DNA of 64,000 bases from Geotrypetes seraphini (Eukaryota; Chordata; Amphibia; Gymnophiona; Dermophiidae), in assembly GCF_902459505.1 (NCBI RefSeq), contig NC_047101.1, positions 13,021,168 through 13,085,167 of the forward strand. The letters run 5' to 3'. Within the stretch, counting starts at the first letter, position 1. Each line of letters opens with the position of its first letter. Positions 46,001-55,885 of this stretch are shown here, piece after piece. The notes under the pieces are model-generated. The model did not search any database and was not told the origin of the DNA. It was given only the letters and a program-made list of their open reading frames with translations. A program made the position numbers and the translations under genes.

Positions 46001-46908
46001 AAGTTTCAAGTTCAAGTTTATTATATTTTGATTTTACGCAATATCCAATATTTCAATGCGTATTACATAATTGTAATGTACAATAAAAGCCAGGGATGAC
46101 AAATACAAATGAGACAAAATTAAACAGACTAATCATTATGTTCTATTAATACAAACTGGAACAAGTAGGTAAAGGGGAGAAATACAATTTATAAAATAAA
46201 ATGAAAAAAGAACATTTAAGGTTTGTACACAAGGGTAGGGTCAATCAGGAAAAAAAATATGAAGAAAATAAATTGATAGAAAAAGCTTTAATTATTTTAA
46301 AATGTTTCAAGGAAAGATGTAACGTTAAGAATAATTAATCAGTTTAAAAGTAAATGGGTTTTAACATGAAGAATGTAAAAAGACCCAGATTAATATTAAT
46401 GATCTTTTGAAAGAAGAGAGAAATAAGAGGATTAAGGTTATAAAAGTACTTATAATTTTCATATTAATGTCCTATTCATTTGATTCTATGGGGAATAAGT
46501 ACTGTGTTTATTGGAATTACCTATCTTTCTAAAGAATGCTTTTCAGACCGCATTTGAATTTAACTACTGATGGGACTCATTTTAGCTCGACTCTTCTTCC
46601 TAGACCAGAGCCCTCTGCATGCATGGGGGGCTGGGGGCCCCCCGTGTTTTCGACCCTACCTGCTGGATTTTGTACTTCTGCACGGCCGGTATGAACTGGA
46701 AGATGAGCCCGGGCAGGCAGAAGGCGAAGTAGACCAGCTCGTGCACGAGCAGCGAGCCCCAGGTGGCGATCTGGAACCGGGAGAAGTGGTCGAGCATGTA
46801 GTTCCAGGCGTGGCGGAAAGCCTCCTGCAGCGGGTTGTCGGGCAGCAGCGAGTCCGCGTACGCCATGGCCAGGGAAGCCGAGATGACGATGCTCCCGTTG
46901 CGCTCCAT
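36862..46908 (-). CDS. MSMO1: Methylsterol monooxygenase 1, complete, five coding exons
   Basis: Coding exons on the minus strand are 46908-46660, 41305-41157, 39934-39808, 38447-38293 and 37060-36862. All introns start GT and end AG, and the phases join to 292 residues (human protein: 293). The family is the ER-membrane, di-iron fatty acid hydroxylase superfamily; it oxidises the C4 methyl groups of sterols in cholesterol synthesis. The three histidine clusters are present: HRLLH and HKVHH in exon 3, HDFHH in exon 5. Landmark strings such as [18 protein letters not shown] and [17 protein letters not shown] match MSMO1 closely. The C-terminus KKAK fits a KKXX ER-retrieval signal. The start ATG has G at -3 and +4 and lies in a CpG-rich region. 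No disruption is seen, so the gene looks functional. Confidence 0.97.
37760..38163. mobile_element. Non-autonomous element in MSMO1 intron 4
   Basis: CAGTGGCATAGCAAGGGTAGG and TACTACACCACTG ends. Pyrimidine-rich left half. Flanking duplications weak. Same class as 6396 and 41701. Confidence 0.65.
38293..38447 (-). CDS. MSMO1: MSMO1 coding exon 4
   Basis: The 155-nt exon encodes [20 protein letters not shown] through to RLMETIDVH plus two bases of a split Ser codon. It contains the long hydrophobic segment [20 protein letters not shown], a membrane helix pair of this family. The acceptor ends TTCAG and the donor is GTAAAT. Confidence 0.96.
38760..39170. mobile_element. Mariner-like end in MSMO1 intron 3
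   Basis: TTAGTGGAACCTTGGTTTATG and AATTCGTTCCAGAAGCATGC resemble the end of 9046-9840. The other end is not clear. Confidence 0.45.
39180..39550 (+). mobile_element. Penelope-like tail in MSMO1 intron 3, antisense
   Basis: A tail ending GTTGAATAAACTGATTTTCC carries the best hammerhead-like motif of the window. Length and inner boundary uncertain. Confidence 0.45.
39254..39299 (+). ncRNA. Hammerhead-ribozyme-like motif, best copy
   Basis: CAGCCC / CCGATGAAAGCAGT / GAAACGGCTGGGTAGCCGTC / GGGCTG. Stem I: 39254-39259 with 39294-39299, six pairs. Stem III: 39277-39282 with 39287-39292, six pairs around GGGT. Scissile C at 39293 in GTC. The core differs from CTGATGA by one base (CCGATGA), and stem II is degenerate. 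Topology is type I (stem I open), as in Penelope-like ribozymes. Confidence 0.6.
39564..39751 (-). mobile_element. L1-type LINE tail with 13-bp duplication
   Basis: Poly-T at the left (poly-A on minus) follows AATAAAGATTTTG on the minus strand. AGTTTGGATTTCT is duplicated at 39551-39563 and 39752-39764. The insert lies 43 bases from the donor of MSMO1 exon 3. Confidence 0.85.
39808..39934 (-). CDS. MSMO1: MSMO1 coding exon 3 with two histidine motifs
   Basis: The 127-nt exon carries two of the three metal-binding histidine clusters: HRLLH in [14 protein letters not shown], and HKVHH. It begins with the G that completes the split Trp codon and ends in phase 0 after HHEFT. The donor is GTAATG. 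Human has Gln where this copy has Thr at the junction. Confidence 0.96.
40255..40976 (+). mobile_element. L2-like LINE 3' end in MSMO1 intron 2
   Basis: The frame reads [40 protein letters not shown] and [20 protein letters not shown], then a frameshift near 40540, and the 3' end words (GGATTAGATTAGATTAG) at 40960-40976. Antisense to MSMO1. Confidence 0.9.
41157..41305 (-). CDS. MSMO1: MSMO1 coding exon 2 (residues 84-133, last codon split)
   Basis: The 149-nt exon follows an acceptor ending TTCCAG and encodes [20 protein letters not shown] through to YDWNSMPKW. The terminal Trp codon is split TG/G with exon 3. The string [20 protein letters not shown] is a membrane segment typical of MSMO1. 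Confidence 0.96.
41701..42063. mobile_element. Palindromic non-autonomous element in MSMO1 intron 1
   Basis: CAGTGGCATACAAAG and CTACGCCACTG ends. The middle (41845-41905) is an inverted repeat with GACGTCACTTCCTGG. Flanks GTCTGGGC/GTCTGGTA match in 6 of 8. Confidence 0.7.
42064..42880. other. Unclassified intronic DNA
   Basis: 42360-42560 is purine-rich. No exon or repeat boundary supported. 42690-42880 may belong to the same tail as 43894-44100. Confidence 0.3.
43206..43307. repeat. Inverted repeat inside the Helitron
   Basis: GAAAGACGCGGCGGTGGCT and CACGATCCCCGCCTGCGT on one side, inverse copies on the other, around TGGACTTCCG. Arms about 45 bases. Confidence 0.85.
43500..43862 (+). repeat. 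G-rich imperfect minisatellite inside the Helitron
   Basis: Repeated CTGCTGGACAGGGGGAGCAG-like units with GGGAAGAGGT or GGTAAAAGGAAGGGAGAAGG spacers. Units of irregular length. Runs of four to seven G could form quadruplexes. Confidence 0.7.
43938..43988 (+). ncRNA. Hammerhead-ribozyme-like motif
   Basis: TGGACCT / CTGATGAAGG / CCGAAACATAGACCGTGTT / GGGTCCA. Stem I: 43938-43944 with 43982-43988, six Watson-Crick pairs and one T-G. Core CTGATGA and GAAA are canonical. Stem III is short (ACAT/GTGT with wobble). Scissile position T43981. Followed by a tail with CACAATAAACTTTGCC. Confidence 0.5.
44294..44433. mobile_element. PIF/Harbinger-like MITE with TAA duplication
   Basis: GGGCTCCTTTTAATG start and AAGTAGCCC end, TAA at 44291-44293 and 44434-44436. 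GCGCGCTAATCC inside. Confidence 0.7.
45137..45568 (+). mobile_element. L1-type LINE 3' end in MSMO1 intron 1
   Basis: The frame reads [20 protein letters not shown] and [16 protein letters not shown], an L1 polymerase C-terminus, then a G-rich UTR (GGAAGGGTGGGTGGGAGGG) and a poly-A at 45557-45568. Confidence 0.7.
45618..45871. mobile_element. Two fused PIF/Harbinger-like MITEs
   Basis: GGGCTCCTTTTACTAAGG opens the first, CGCACCTTAGAGCTCCTTTT joins them near 45711-45730, and TACGAAGCC/GGCTTCGTA ends the second at AAAAGGAGCCC. Confidence 0.7.
45872..46659. other. Intron 1, LINE-tail and AT-rich DNA
   Basis: 46005-46110 has AAGTTTCAAGTTCAAGTTTA, a LINE tail in inverse. The rest to 46559 is AT-rich and unrecognised. 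Confidence 0.4.
46660..46908 (-). CDS. MSMO1: MSMO1 coding exon 1 (residues 1-83)
   Basis: This exon runs from [10 protein letters not shown] to [12 protein letters not shown] and ends in phase 0 before a GTAGGG donor. It holds the N-terminal luminal/membrane part, including the hydrophobic stretch [17 protein letters not shown]. It is GC-rich, unlike the later exons. A short CA-repeat lies just upstream in the 5' UTR. A separate non-coding first exon, known in mammals, cannot be confirmed here. Confidence 0.96.
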
Positions 46909-47260
46909 CGCAGCCTGGAGGCTCGCGCGCCCTCACACACACACACACACCCCGGTGGCGGCGCGAGCCCCCGCCCGCCCTGCAACGCATCTTCTCGCGG
47001 CGGCGCGCGGAGCATGAGCCCACAGCTGCAGGCGCCTCCTCATTGGCCCGCGCGGTGGAGCGATGTTGCGCTCCCTCCGGCGGCCCAGTGAACTCGGCTG
47101 ACGTCACATGGGGCAGGGGCGTTAACCGCGGCACAGAGCCAATGAGCAGCCGTGGGGGGAGGAGCTGCGATGCTGATGACTCTTCCGTAAACACGGGGGC
47201 CGGCGCTGCCTTCTGGGCGGGGTTACACGCTCCTTGTTTTAGTTACCACCACGAGAGGTG
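46909..47260 (-). promoter_or_regulatory. MSMO1: MSMO1 promoter and 5' UTR, CpG-rich
   Basis: The block upstream of the ATG is CpG-dense and TATA-less. It holds a full CRE palindrome TGACGTCA at 47099-47106, a CCAAT box reading toward the gene near 47042-47046, and an inverted CCAAT at about 47139. A CA dinucleotide run lies at about 46935-46952. The gene is a known sterol-responsive (SREBP) target in other vertebrates, but I see no perfect sterol response element. The transcription start is not determined. Confidence 0.6.
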
Positions 47261-47271
47261 GTGTTAGTACA

Positions 47272-47645
47272 TCGCAGTGGCTCCCACCCCTGTCCTGGAG
47301 GACCACCAGCCAGTCACGTTTTCAGGATACCCCTAATGAATATGCTTGGCGCAGATTTGCATGCCTGTCACCTCCATTATATGCAAATCTCTCTCATCCA
47401 TATTCATTAGGGTACCCAATGTTCTGGAGGGCTGGTGGTCCTCCAGAACAGGGTGGGGAAACATTGCAGTATAGTACCATATGTTTACATGCATCGCTCT
47501 CTATCAGGGGTGGGCAACCCCATTCCTCAAGGGCCGGAATCCAATCCGGTTTTCAAGATGTCCCCAATGAATATGCATGGGGTAGATTTGCATGCCTGCC
47601 ACCTCCATTATATGCAAATCTCTCTCATTCATATTCATTAGGGGT
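47272..47645. mobile_element. Two palindromic octamer MITEs
   Basis: 47272-47465 has CAGTGGCTCCCACCCCTGTC and arms with TATGCAAATCTCTCTCAT. 47505-47645 is a second, one-sided copy (AGGGGTGGGCAACCCCATTC). Both older than the copies at 33233 and 35009. Confidence 0.7.
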
Positions 47646-48300
47646 ATCACCACAAAATTAAAATACACAAAGCACACTGTATGCTTTTTAACATTCATTC
47701 CTACCAGAAAACAGATAACTCCATACAAATGCAGGACCAAAACCTAAAAGTACTACTATTTACAAACAAACCCTAAGGTGCAAGACTCTGCAAGCAGTAC
47801 CTCAGAGGAAAAGAAACAAATGCATTTCTTCCTGAACAGACAAATCAATCACTAAATTAAAAAAAATAAAAGCATTTCCCCTAGCTTTGTTGTCTCTCTC
47901 CCTCCATGTGCCTTGCCTTCTGGCCGGTCCAATGTGTGATCAACACGGTATCTTCGGGCCAGCTCCCTGAGTGCTGCATTGCACAAAGCTGTAGGCAGCA
48001 GCTCCTCATGCGTGTCCTCTGCCTCATCTGGAAGCCTTCCCTCTGACATTGCCTCCTGGGCCTATTCATTAATCTGGCGCTGCTGGCATCTTTTAGGTTT
48101 TTTCATCTCCATAGCTGCAGTGCTGGACTCCACTATCCCCAGATTCACCATCTCTCCTTTTCTCAACTACCATTTCATCCAGCATCTCTCCCTCCTTCCC
48201 AAACCACCCCAGGGTCAACCATCTCTCCCTTTTTCTTCCCAACTACCCTCCTATCCAGTAGCTCTATCCCCCCCCTTTCCACAACCCACACAGCTGTATC
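47646..48300. mobile_element. hAT-family element, partial
   Basis: AAAGCACACTGTATGCTTTT and AAGAAACAAATGCATTTCTT align in order with the element at 12156-14335, without its insertions. Confidence 0.6.
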
Positions 48301-48301
48301 A

Positions 48302-51181
48302 CATCAGGTGCACATGATTAGAACATCATTACTCAACCTTTTGAAGGTGGTTTTCCCTACTTAAACCTCAGACATTTAGTTTGGTGTGTTTATGACTGCT
48401 GCGGTGAGAGTGAACACCATGGTGAGATCAAAAGAGCAAGCTGAAGCCTTCAGAAAGAAGATTGTAAGAACATAAGTTGCCTCCACTGAGGCAGACCAGA
48501 GGTCCATCTCGCCCAGCGGTCCGCTCCCACGGTGGCCCATCAGACCTATTGCCTGAGCAGTGGTCCCTATTTCTATAACCTACCCCTACTCCTATCTGTA
48601 CCCCTCAATCCCTTTGTCCTCTAGGAACCTATCCAAACCTTCTTTGAAGTCCTGTAACGTGCTCCTGCCTATCACAGCCTCCGGAAGCACGTTCCATGTA
48701 TCTACCACCCTGTGGGTGAAAAAGAACTTCCTAGTGTTTGTTCTAAACCTGTCCCCTTTCAATTTCTCCAAGTGCCCCCTTGTACTTGTGGTTCCCCATA
48801 ATTTGAAAAATCTGTCCCTGTCTATTTTTTCTATGCCCTTCAGTATCTTGAAGGGCATAGAAAAAGTATGTCTCCTCTAAGTCGCCGCTTCTCCAGGGAG
48901 AACAGCCCCAATGTTTTTAGTCTGTCAGTATATGAGAGATTTTCCATACCCTTTATCAGCTTCTCTGGACTCCCTCAAGTACTGCCATGTCCTTCTTGAG
49001 GTACGGCGACCAGTACTGGACACAGTATTCCAGATGCGGGCGCACCATTGCACGATACAGTGGCAGGATGACTTCCTTCATCCTGGTCGTGATACCCAAC
49101 ATTTTGTTTGCTTTCCTTGAGGCTGTGGCACACTGTGCCGATGCCTTCAATGTTGTGTCTACCATCACTCCCAGGTCTCTTTCAAGATTACTTACCCCTA
49201 GCAGTGATCCCCCCCATTTTGTAAGTAAACATCAGGATCTTTTTCCCTACATGCATGACCTTGCATTTCCCTATGTTGAAGCTCATTTCCCACTTTTTGG
49301 CCCACTCTTCCAGTGTCGTCAGAGCCTTTTGGAGATCTTCGCAGTCTGCCATAGTTTTAACCCTGCTGTATAGTTTGATGTCATCCGCAAATTTAATGAC
49401 CTCACATTTTGTTCCAGCCTCCAGGTCGTTAATGAATATATTGAACAGGAGCGGTCCCAGCACCGACCCCTGCGGAACTCCGCTCGTGACCCATTGCCAG
49501 TCTGAGTAATGGCCCTTTACTCCAACCCTCTGTTTCCTGTCTGCCAGCCAGTTTTGATCCATCAGTGGACCTCCCCTTGCACCCCGTGGTTCCATAGCTT
49601 CTTAAGCAGTCTTTCGTGTGGTACCTTGTCGAAGGCTTTTGGTAGTCAAGGTAAATGATGTCTATGGATTCCCCTTTATCCACCTGGCTGTTTACCCCCT
49701 CAAAGAAGAACAATAAGTTTGTGAGGCATGACCTACCCTTGCAGAAGCCATGCTGACTCGACTTTAGCTGTCCATTGTTTTCGATATGTTCACAGATGCT
49801 GTCCTTAATCAGCTTTTCCATCATCTTTCCCGGGACCGAGGTCAAGCTCACCAGCCTGTAGTTTCCTGGGTCACCCCTTGAACCTTTCTTGAAGATGGGC
49901 ATGACATTTGCTATTTTCCAGTCCTCCGGGATCTCTCCAGTTTTTAACAATAGGTTGCATATTTGTCGAAGTGGCTCTGCTATTTCGTTCCTTAGTTCCT
50001 TGAGTACCCTTGAGTGAATGCCGTCCGGACCTGGCAATTGTAGCAGCTTATAAGTCTGGTAAGGGATTTAAAAAGATCTCAAAAGAATTTGACAATAGTC
50101 ATTCCATGATCCGGAAAATAGTGTACAAGTGGAGGACTTTCCATACAACTGCCAACATGCCCAGGTCTGGCCCTCCAAGCAAGTTAAGCCCCAGAGCAGA
50201 CTGCAAGATGCTAAAAGAAGTCCACCAAAACCCTAAAATGTCATTACAGGACCTACAGCAAGTTCTTGCTACTGTTGATGTGAAAGTGCATGCCTCTACC
50301 CTCAGACAGAGACTGCACAAATTTAACTTGCATGGGAGGTGTGCAAGACCACTCCAGGACCTTTGCTCTCTAAGAGAAACATCAAGACCAGACTGAAGTT
50401 TGCCAGAGAGAACATAGACAAACATCAGGACTTCTGGAATAGTATTCTATGGACAGATAAGTCTAAAATTGAATTATTTGGAGACTAGAAAAGCAGACAT
50501 GTTTGGCATACACCCAATACAGCATTCCAGGAAAAGAACCTCATACCAACTGTGAAGCACGGAGGTGGAAGCATCAGGGTTTGGGGATGCTTTGCTGCAG
50601 CAAGACATGGCAGGCTCACCATCATAGAATCCACCATGAATTCTACCATGTATTAGAGGGTGCTTGAGGAACATGAGACTATCTGTACGAAAATTAAAGC
50701 TGAAGCAGAACTAGACTCTGCAACTCGATAATGACCCAAAACATACCAGTAAATCCACCAAGGACTAGCTGAAAACTAAGAAATGGGGAGAGTCCTGGAA
50801 TGGCCAAGCCAAAGCCCTGATCTTAATCCCATGGAGATGCTGTGGGTTGATTTGAAACGGGCTGTACATGCAAAAAAACCCTCAAACATATCACAGCTGA
50901 AAGAATTCTGCATTGAGAAGTGGGCCAACCTTTCCTCAGACCAAGGTCAGAGACTGGTAGATGGCTACAAGAAGCATCTCACTGCAGTTATTTCAGCCAA
51001 AGGAGATAACACTAGCTATTAGAGTGTCCTAATTTATTTAGCTCAGTTAGTAAATCAAGGAAATGTTTTGTTGTTTACATGCAATTACATCACTTTCTTT
51101 TCCAGAGATAGATAAAAAAATGATTTTGACATTGATATGTGAATATTCCATGGGGTGTCCTAATTTTTTCACATGACTATG
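48302..51181 (+). mobile_element. Tc1-like DNA transposon split by a CR1 LINE
   Basis: The transposase starts at ATG 48419 (MVRSKEQAEAFRKKIV), is cut by 48467-50036 and continues from 50037 with AAYKSGKGFKKISKEF, IRKIVYKWRTFHTTANMPRS and HASTLRQRLHKFNLHGR (helix-turn-helix region). C-terminal words WPSQSPDLNPMEMLW and HAKKPSNISQLKEFC follow. A stop at 50486-50488 (FGD then TAG) and several frameshifts make it inactive. The right end is GGTGTCCTAATTTTTTCACA; the left inverted end is missing or degraded. Confidence 0.9.
48467..50036 (-). mobile_element. CR1 LINE, 5'-truncated, inserted in the Tc1 element
   Basis: Minus frames in order: PGPDGIHSRVLKELRNEIAE, WKIANVMPIFKKGSRGDPGN, LKSSQHGFCKGRSCLTNLLF; then [20 protein letters not shown] and the catalytic FADDIKLYS; then MVRPHLEYCVQYWSPYLKKD; then FFTHRVVDTWNVLPEAVIG. 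At least three frameshifts. ATTGTA is duplicated at 48461-48466 and 50037-50042. The longest CR1 copy in the window. Confidence 0.92.
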
Positions 51182-51827
51182 TTCTAGTCAAAAAATAAGC
51201 TTTACAAGACAAAATAGAGAGAAGAAATTAGTATACTATCACACAAAAATCAATATAGATAATAAGTGTCTTAAACCTGTACTGGATAAGTGCACTTAAG
51301 AAATCCTGATTAGATTGTCCAAAATGTTATCTTAGAACAAAAAGCTCCTGGTAGACTTATAAGTCTTAGTACAGACAGAAATTGTAAACATAGTAGACAA
51401 AGATAAGACTATTTGATAAATAAGGGGAAAAAACATGTTCACGAAGTCTGCAGAAAGACAAAGAAATAAGGGCCCTTTTTACAAAACCATGGTAGCGAGC
51501 CCTGGTGCAGCAAATGTGATGCAGCCCATAGGAATTGAATGGTCTGCATAGCATTTGCCGCATCGGAATCACTACCGCAGCTTTGTAAAAAGGACCCCAA
51601 GTTTGTGCATATCCAGTTTAATCAGGACACCAACCAACCCCCCCCCCCCACCTCTCAGTGTAAAAGTGATACATCATTCTTTTAAAAAAAAAAAATTGTT
51701 AATGTTTGGGTTTTGTAAATACTGTATATTTTATGAACACTAATTAGTGCATAATAATCTCGACAAATTTTGCAGTACTCTTAAAAGTGTGTTAAGGTTT
51801 GCCAAATATAATAAAAACATGTAACTT
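51182..51827. other. Unclassified, with a MITE
   Basis: 51476-51599 starts GGGCCCTTTTTACAAAACC and ends CTTTGTAAAAAGGACCCC, a diverged PIF/Harbinger-like MITE. The rest is AT-rich. Confidence 0.5.
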
Positions 51828-52468
51828 ACATAAGAATATAATAGCAGCCATGCTAGATCAGACCAATGGTCCATCTAACCCTGTATCCTGCTTCTCAACA
51901 GTGGGCCATCCAGTACCTGGCAGAAAGAATTCCAAATAGTAGCACGATTCTATCCTGATCCCAGGGACAAGCAATGGCTTCCTCCATGTCTATTTTACTA
52001 CTAATTTTTATAGCAATGCCAGATGTACACAACACTATATATTAAACATGTAAGACTGTAAGCTTGTTCGAGCAGGGACTATCTAATCAAAACAAACAGG
52101 ATAGAATATTATAATAGCAGAATATGGGCTTTTCTTTCAGGAACTTATCCAAGGTTAAACCCAGATATGCTAACTGTTGTTAGTGCATCCTCTGGCAACA
52201 AATTCCAAAGCTTATTTATCGAGTACAAAATATTTCCTCCTATTCATTTTCTAAGTATTACTGCATAACTGCTGTGAGTGTTCGCTAGTCTGTTTTTTTA
52301 CTCTTCAAAAACTACAAACAACCCCCCCCAACTAATTAATGTTTAACTATTATTCTCAGAATTTTTCTAAGTCAAAGAGCCCTATTCTCTTAAGGCTTTC
52401 TTCATATGAGAGGAGTTTGATCCTTTTAATAATTTTGGCTGTCATCTTTTGAACCTTTCTTTAAATTC

Positions 52469-52470
<2 letters not shown>
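51828..52470 (-). mobile_element. Old CR1 LINE 3' end
   Basis: The tail ACATAAGAATATAATAGCAG, then remnants on minus (words KIIKRIKLLSYEESL by eye). 51993-52085 looks like an inserted tail of another LINE/SINE. Heavily decayed. Confidence 0.65.

Positions 52471-52472
<2 letters not shown>

Positions 52473-52507
<35 letters not shown>
52473..52507. repeat. (TA)n microsatellite
   Basis: About 17 TA units in a row, directly at the boundary of the CR1 remnant. Confidence 0.95.
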
Positions 52508-52512
<5 letters not shown>

Positions 52513-52904
52513 TTTTAAGATAGTGACAAAAAGTACAGCAAGATATTGCAAACTCATAAAATATAACAGACATTTAAAAAATGGTCAGTACAGAACAAGC
52601 TCATACCAAAATCAGATTTTTGCTTAAACTCCTTGTCCACAGAATGTCAATAGCCAGCAAATATACCTCAGTGAAAAATACCAAGCATGTATTTGAATCC
52701 AGAAAGGAATGTCTCATAATCAACAAGCAAGTTTTCTTACCAGTATGTTTTATTAATAGGAGTCATCAGAAAATCATATTCAGCAAAGGAAGTGGTTAAA
52801 GGAGAATTGCTGGAGTATACTATTGCTGAATTTTTGTACCAGTGAGAAGTGTATTCTTTGTGATTAAATACTCTGGATTGTTTGATAAGCTGTTACACTA
52901 AGAG
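52508..52904. other. Unclassified intergenic DNA
   Basis: AT-rich; the small open frame at 52581-52799 has no recognisable domain. Confidence 0.3.
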
Positions 52905-53197
52905 CAGTGGTCTCAAACTCGCGGCCCACCAGGTACTATTTTGAGGCCCTCGGTATGTTTATCATAATCACAAAAGTAAAATGAAACAGTTTCTTGATCA
53001 TATGTCTCCTTAGCTATAAATGACAATATTAATATTAAGACTTAGCCAAAAGGAAAGATTTGTAAACTATAAAGAGTTTTACCTCATGCAAAATTGTCAT
53101 TTATTTAATAAGACATTAACTATTTTTTTCTGAGGCCCTCCAAGTACCGACAAATCCAAAATGTGGCCCTGCAAAGGGTTTGAGTTTGAGACTACTG
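52905..53197. mobile_element. hAT non-autonomous element
   Basis: CAGTGGTCTCAAACTCGCGG and GTTTGAGACTACTG ends. Inverted relative to 11174-11937 in its interior (TCATGCAAAATTGTCATTT). Flanks ACTAAGAG/CACTAGAG are similar but shifted. Confidence 0.8.
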
Positions 53198-55559
53198 CAC
53201 TAGAGAGACACTTGCTTTCTGTTTTTCCTCTCTGACGTAGCCCTCAGGCGAAACATGGCTACTTCAGGCACAGGTTACATTAAATTTCTTTTTGCTCCAT
53301 ATACTTATTTGGCTTGTTCTTTCTTCTACCCCATTTAGGTCCCAGATGCATGCAACATAAATATCCAATAAAAAAAGCAGTTCAGTTTCTAAGATTGGAA
53401 AGATAACAGGTTATGTTTCTGACATTCACAGTAATATGTTAACCTCGCCACACATCCCTCTCTTCCCAAGGTTCTCCCCAAAACCAAAATTCCATCCCTC
53501 CTTGCAAACAAAGCCCCCTCCTCTCTGACCCACTATAGACTCCTTCCTCAGCCTATCTTAAAGCCCTGGTGGTCCATTAGGAATCTGGGGTAGGAGTAAC
53601 ATCCACACACCCCCCCCCCCCCTCCTCCCTTCCTGGTCTCTGTAGTGAAAATGGCAGCCATTTTTATTTATTTATTTTTAAAATGTATGTACCGCCTGGA
53701 GTCTCAGTGGTTTCCAGAAGCTGTCATTAGGGGCAGGAATAAACTCAAGTTCAAGTTCATTAATTTTAATATGCCGACCATCGAAGAACACCTGGCCGGT
53801 TTACAATGATAAAAAATAAATAAAAAGTTAAAATTAAATTATTATGAGGGGAGGAGAAGTGTAAAACATTAAATGGACAAATTACAAGAACAAACATGAG
53901 CTTGGGGGTAAAGGGAGAAAGGAAAGTTAATAATTACATCGTTAAAAAAAAAAAAAATTAAAAGGAGCGGAAGAGAGGGGAAGGATATAACATCAGGAAA
54001 GGGGAATCGCTTCTTTAAAGTGGTTCATATTTAGTTTGCTAACTGTTGGAGAGGAAATATTGCTCCTACCCTTATTGCCCCACTGGATCAGTAGGGATAT
54101 CAGGTAGGCCCAGGAAATGACCTCTCCTGACTGGGACATGGAGATGGGAGAAAGGCCTCCCTGCCTTGTAGGGGGGGTGGAGGTGAGGAGGAATTGGAAG
54201 AAATGCTATTTTAATGCAGGTTCTGGCTCAAAAATTGGCTTGAATCCACATAAACTCTGGCAGCCAACCCCATCAGATTTAGCCCCCAATTTTCAGTTCC
54301 GGTGCCCAGGTATCTGGAGCTAATCTAACCAGCGCTGAAGAGCATTTAAAACACACTGATCACCACTGGATAAATAAATCGGCTGTGGGTTACGATATAA
54401 GATACCGAAAACTGTCAAAACCAGATGGTACTCTTAACAGTTTCTATATATGTGGTAATTATCAAGTCCCTTGCAGCCTACTGGAATACAACATTTTTTT
54501 AATGAAAATAATTGTGTGTATCTACTTTACTGTAACTGCATTAAACCAAAAGGCATTTTGCAGTATATAAATAAAGACTTATGTTATGTTTCCCTGGTGA
54601 TCCAGGTTGGAAATATAGTCCCTGATTAGACTGGAAGCATTTCTTTGATCGGTGCAACCAGATCTGTGACTGAAGAGATTTCCTTGTACAGACTTCTAGA
54701 ATTGTTTACATATTTTGAACCTTCCCATGGCTGAAGCTGATAAACCAGGAAAATATGCATCAACCATTAGGTTTAGAACCTATGGCAGTGGCTTGCCATT
54801 CTCTGGAAAAAAAATGCAAAGGCAGCAATGCAGAGAAATGCAAGATTAAGCATCAACTTTTATAAGAGGCTTCCATTCAGAGGGGGGAGAGACCTACATC
54901 TTTATTGAGAATAGATAAGTATGAGCATTATCTGATAAGTGTGGGCTAACTAAATCGTTTGTCGTGGAGCAATAAAAGTCAGAGTGTGTTTATCACAGAG
55001 AAGTAAAGAGCAATTTGTTTCTCTCTTCTAAGTGTGTATGAATCATAACATCTATGCTATTCATGCCTTTTATCTTTATTGGAAGCTTCGATGCCTCCAC
55101 TAATAACTGGGGAGTCAATTCAGAGTGGTTTTCAAAGACATCGTAATGGATTTTATTCAGATAGATTCCACTGTGATTATTATCCGCTTCCTAGCTGCTT
55201 GGCTAGGGTATCATGTTTGCATTTGCATTACACTATTATATATGTATACTATGTTTACACAAGATTACAGTTAACCATTCTAAGTATGCTATATTTATAC
55301 CTTCCTAAACAGGTTAATCGTTACAACTAAGTAATCTATATTTACATGCATCCTAAATAGCTCTAGCAATGTGTACGATATTTATCCTATTTACTCTCGT
55401 CCTAGATAATTCTAGTTACACTCATCCTAATTTATTTTAGTTCAGTTTACTATATTCACCATATCTTAAACATTTCTAGAAAGATCTATGTGCGTACATG
55501 TCATGTCCTGTCCTCCTATCATGTTCCAAATGGGAGGGGGGGGGGGCTTGCTGTTTTCT
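53198..55559. other. Mostly unclassified intergenic DNA
   Basis: 53228-53275 has CTGACGTAGCCCTCAGGCGAAAC, a decayed ribozyme-like core with a good stem II (GCC/GGC). 53650-53815 carries LINE/SINE tail words. 53400-53650 and 54050-55500 show no supported exon or repeat boundary. Confidence 0.35.
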
Positions 55560-55745
55560 TCTACGTTGCTCACAGTTTCAGTTGAAGTAGTCTAAGAAAA
55601 GAATAGTCTATTCCTTTCTTGAATTTTCTGGTGTCCTTTTCTAGCTTTAATTCCTTCGGTAGGGTGTTCCACTTTATCCACCCCTCTCTCCCCACAAGAG
55701 TTCAGCTTCCTAATATACTGGCACTCATGTAGTGTCTCACTAGAT
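55560..55745 (-). mobile_element. LINE C-terminal coding fragment
   Basis: Minus frame: GWIKWNTLPKELKLEKDTRK, then FKKGIDYSFLRLLQLKL and TGA at 55572-55570. The WNxLP...FK motif marks a Jockey-superfamily LINE tail. Confidence 0.65.
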
Positions 55746-55885
55746 TTCTATTACAGAATTTGCATCTTGCCAGACACCCCACCTGCTAGTTTGATTCTTT
55801 TGTAAGAATACAAGAGGCACCATACTGGGAAAGATCAAAGGTCCATCAAGCCCAGGATCCTATTTCCAGGATCACAAAGGAGTAA

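Noticed and set aside
46570-47194. Long GC-rich open frames on both strands around the MSMO1 start
   Set aside because: They overlap exon 1 and the CpG-rich promoter in other frames and are low-complexity; only the MSMO1 frame is conserved.
50010-51022. Intact Tc1 transposase gene
   Set aside because: The frame is cut by a CR1, has a stop at 50486 and needs further frame changes.
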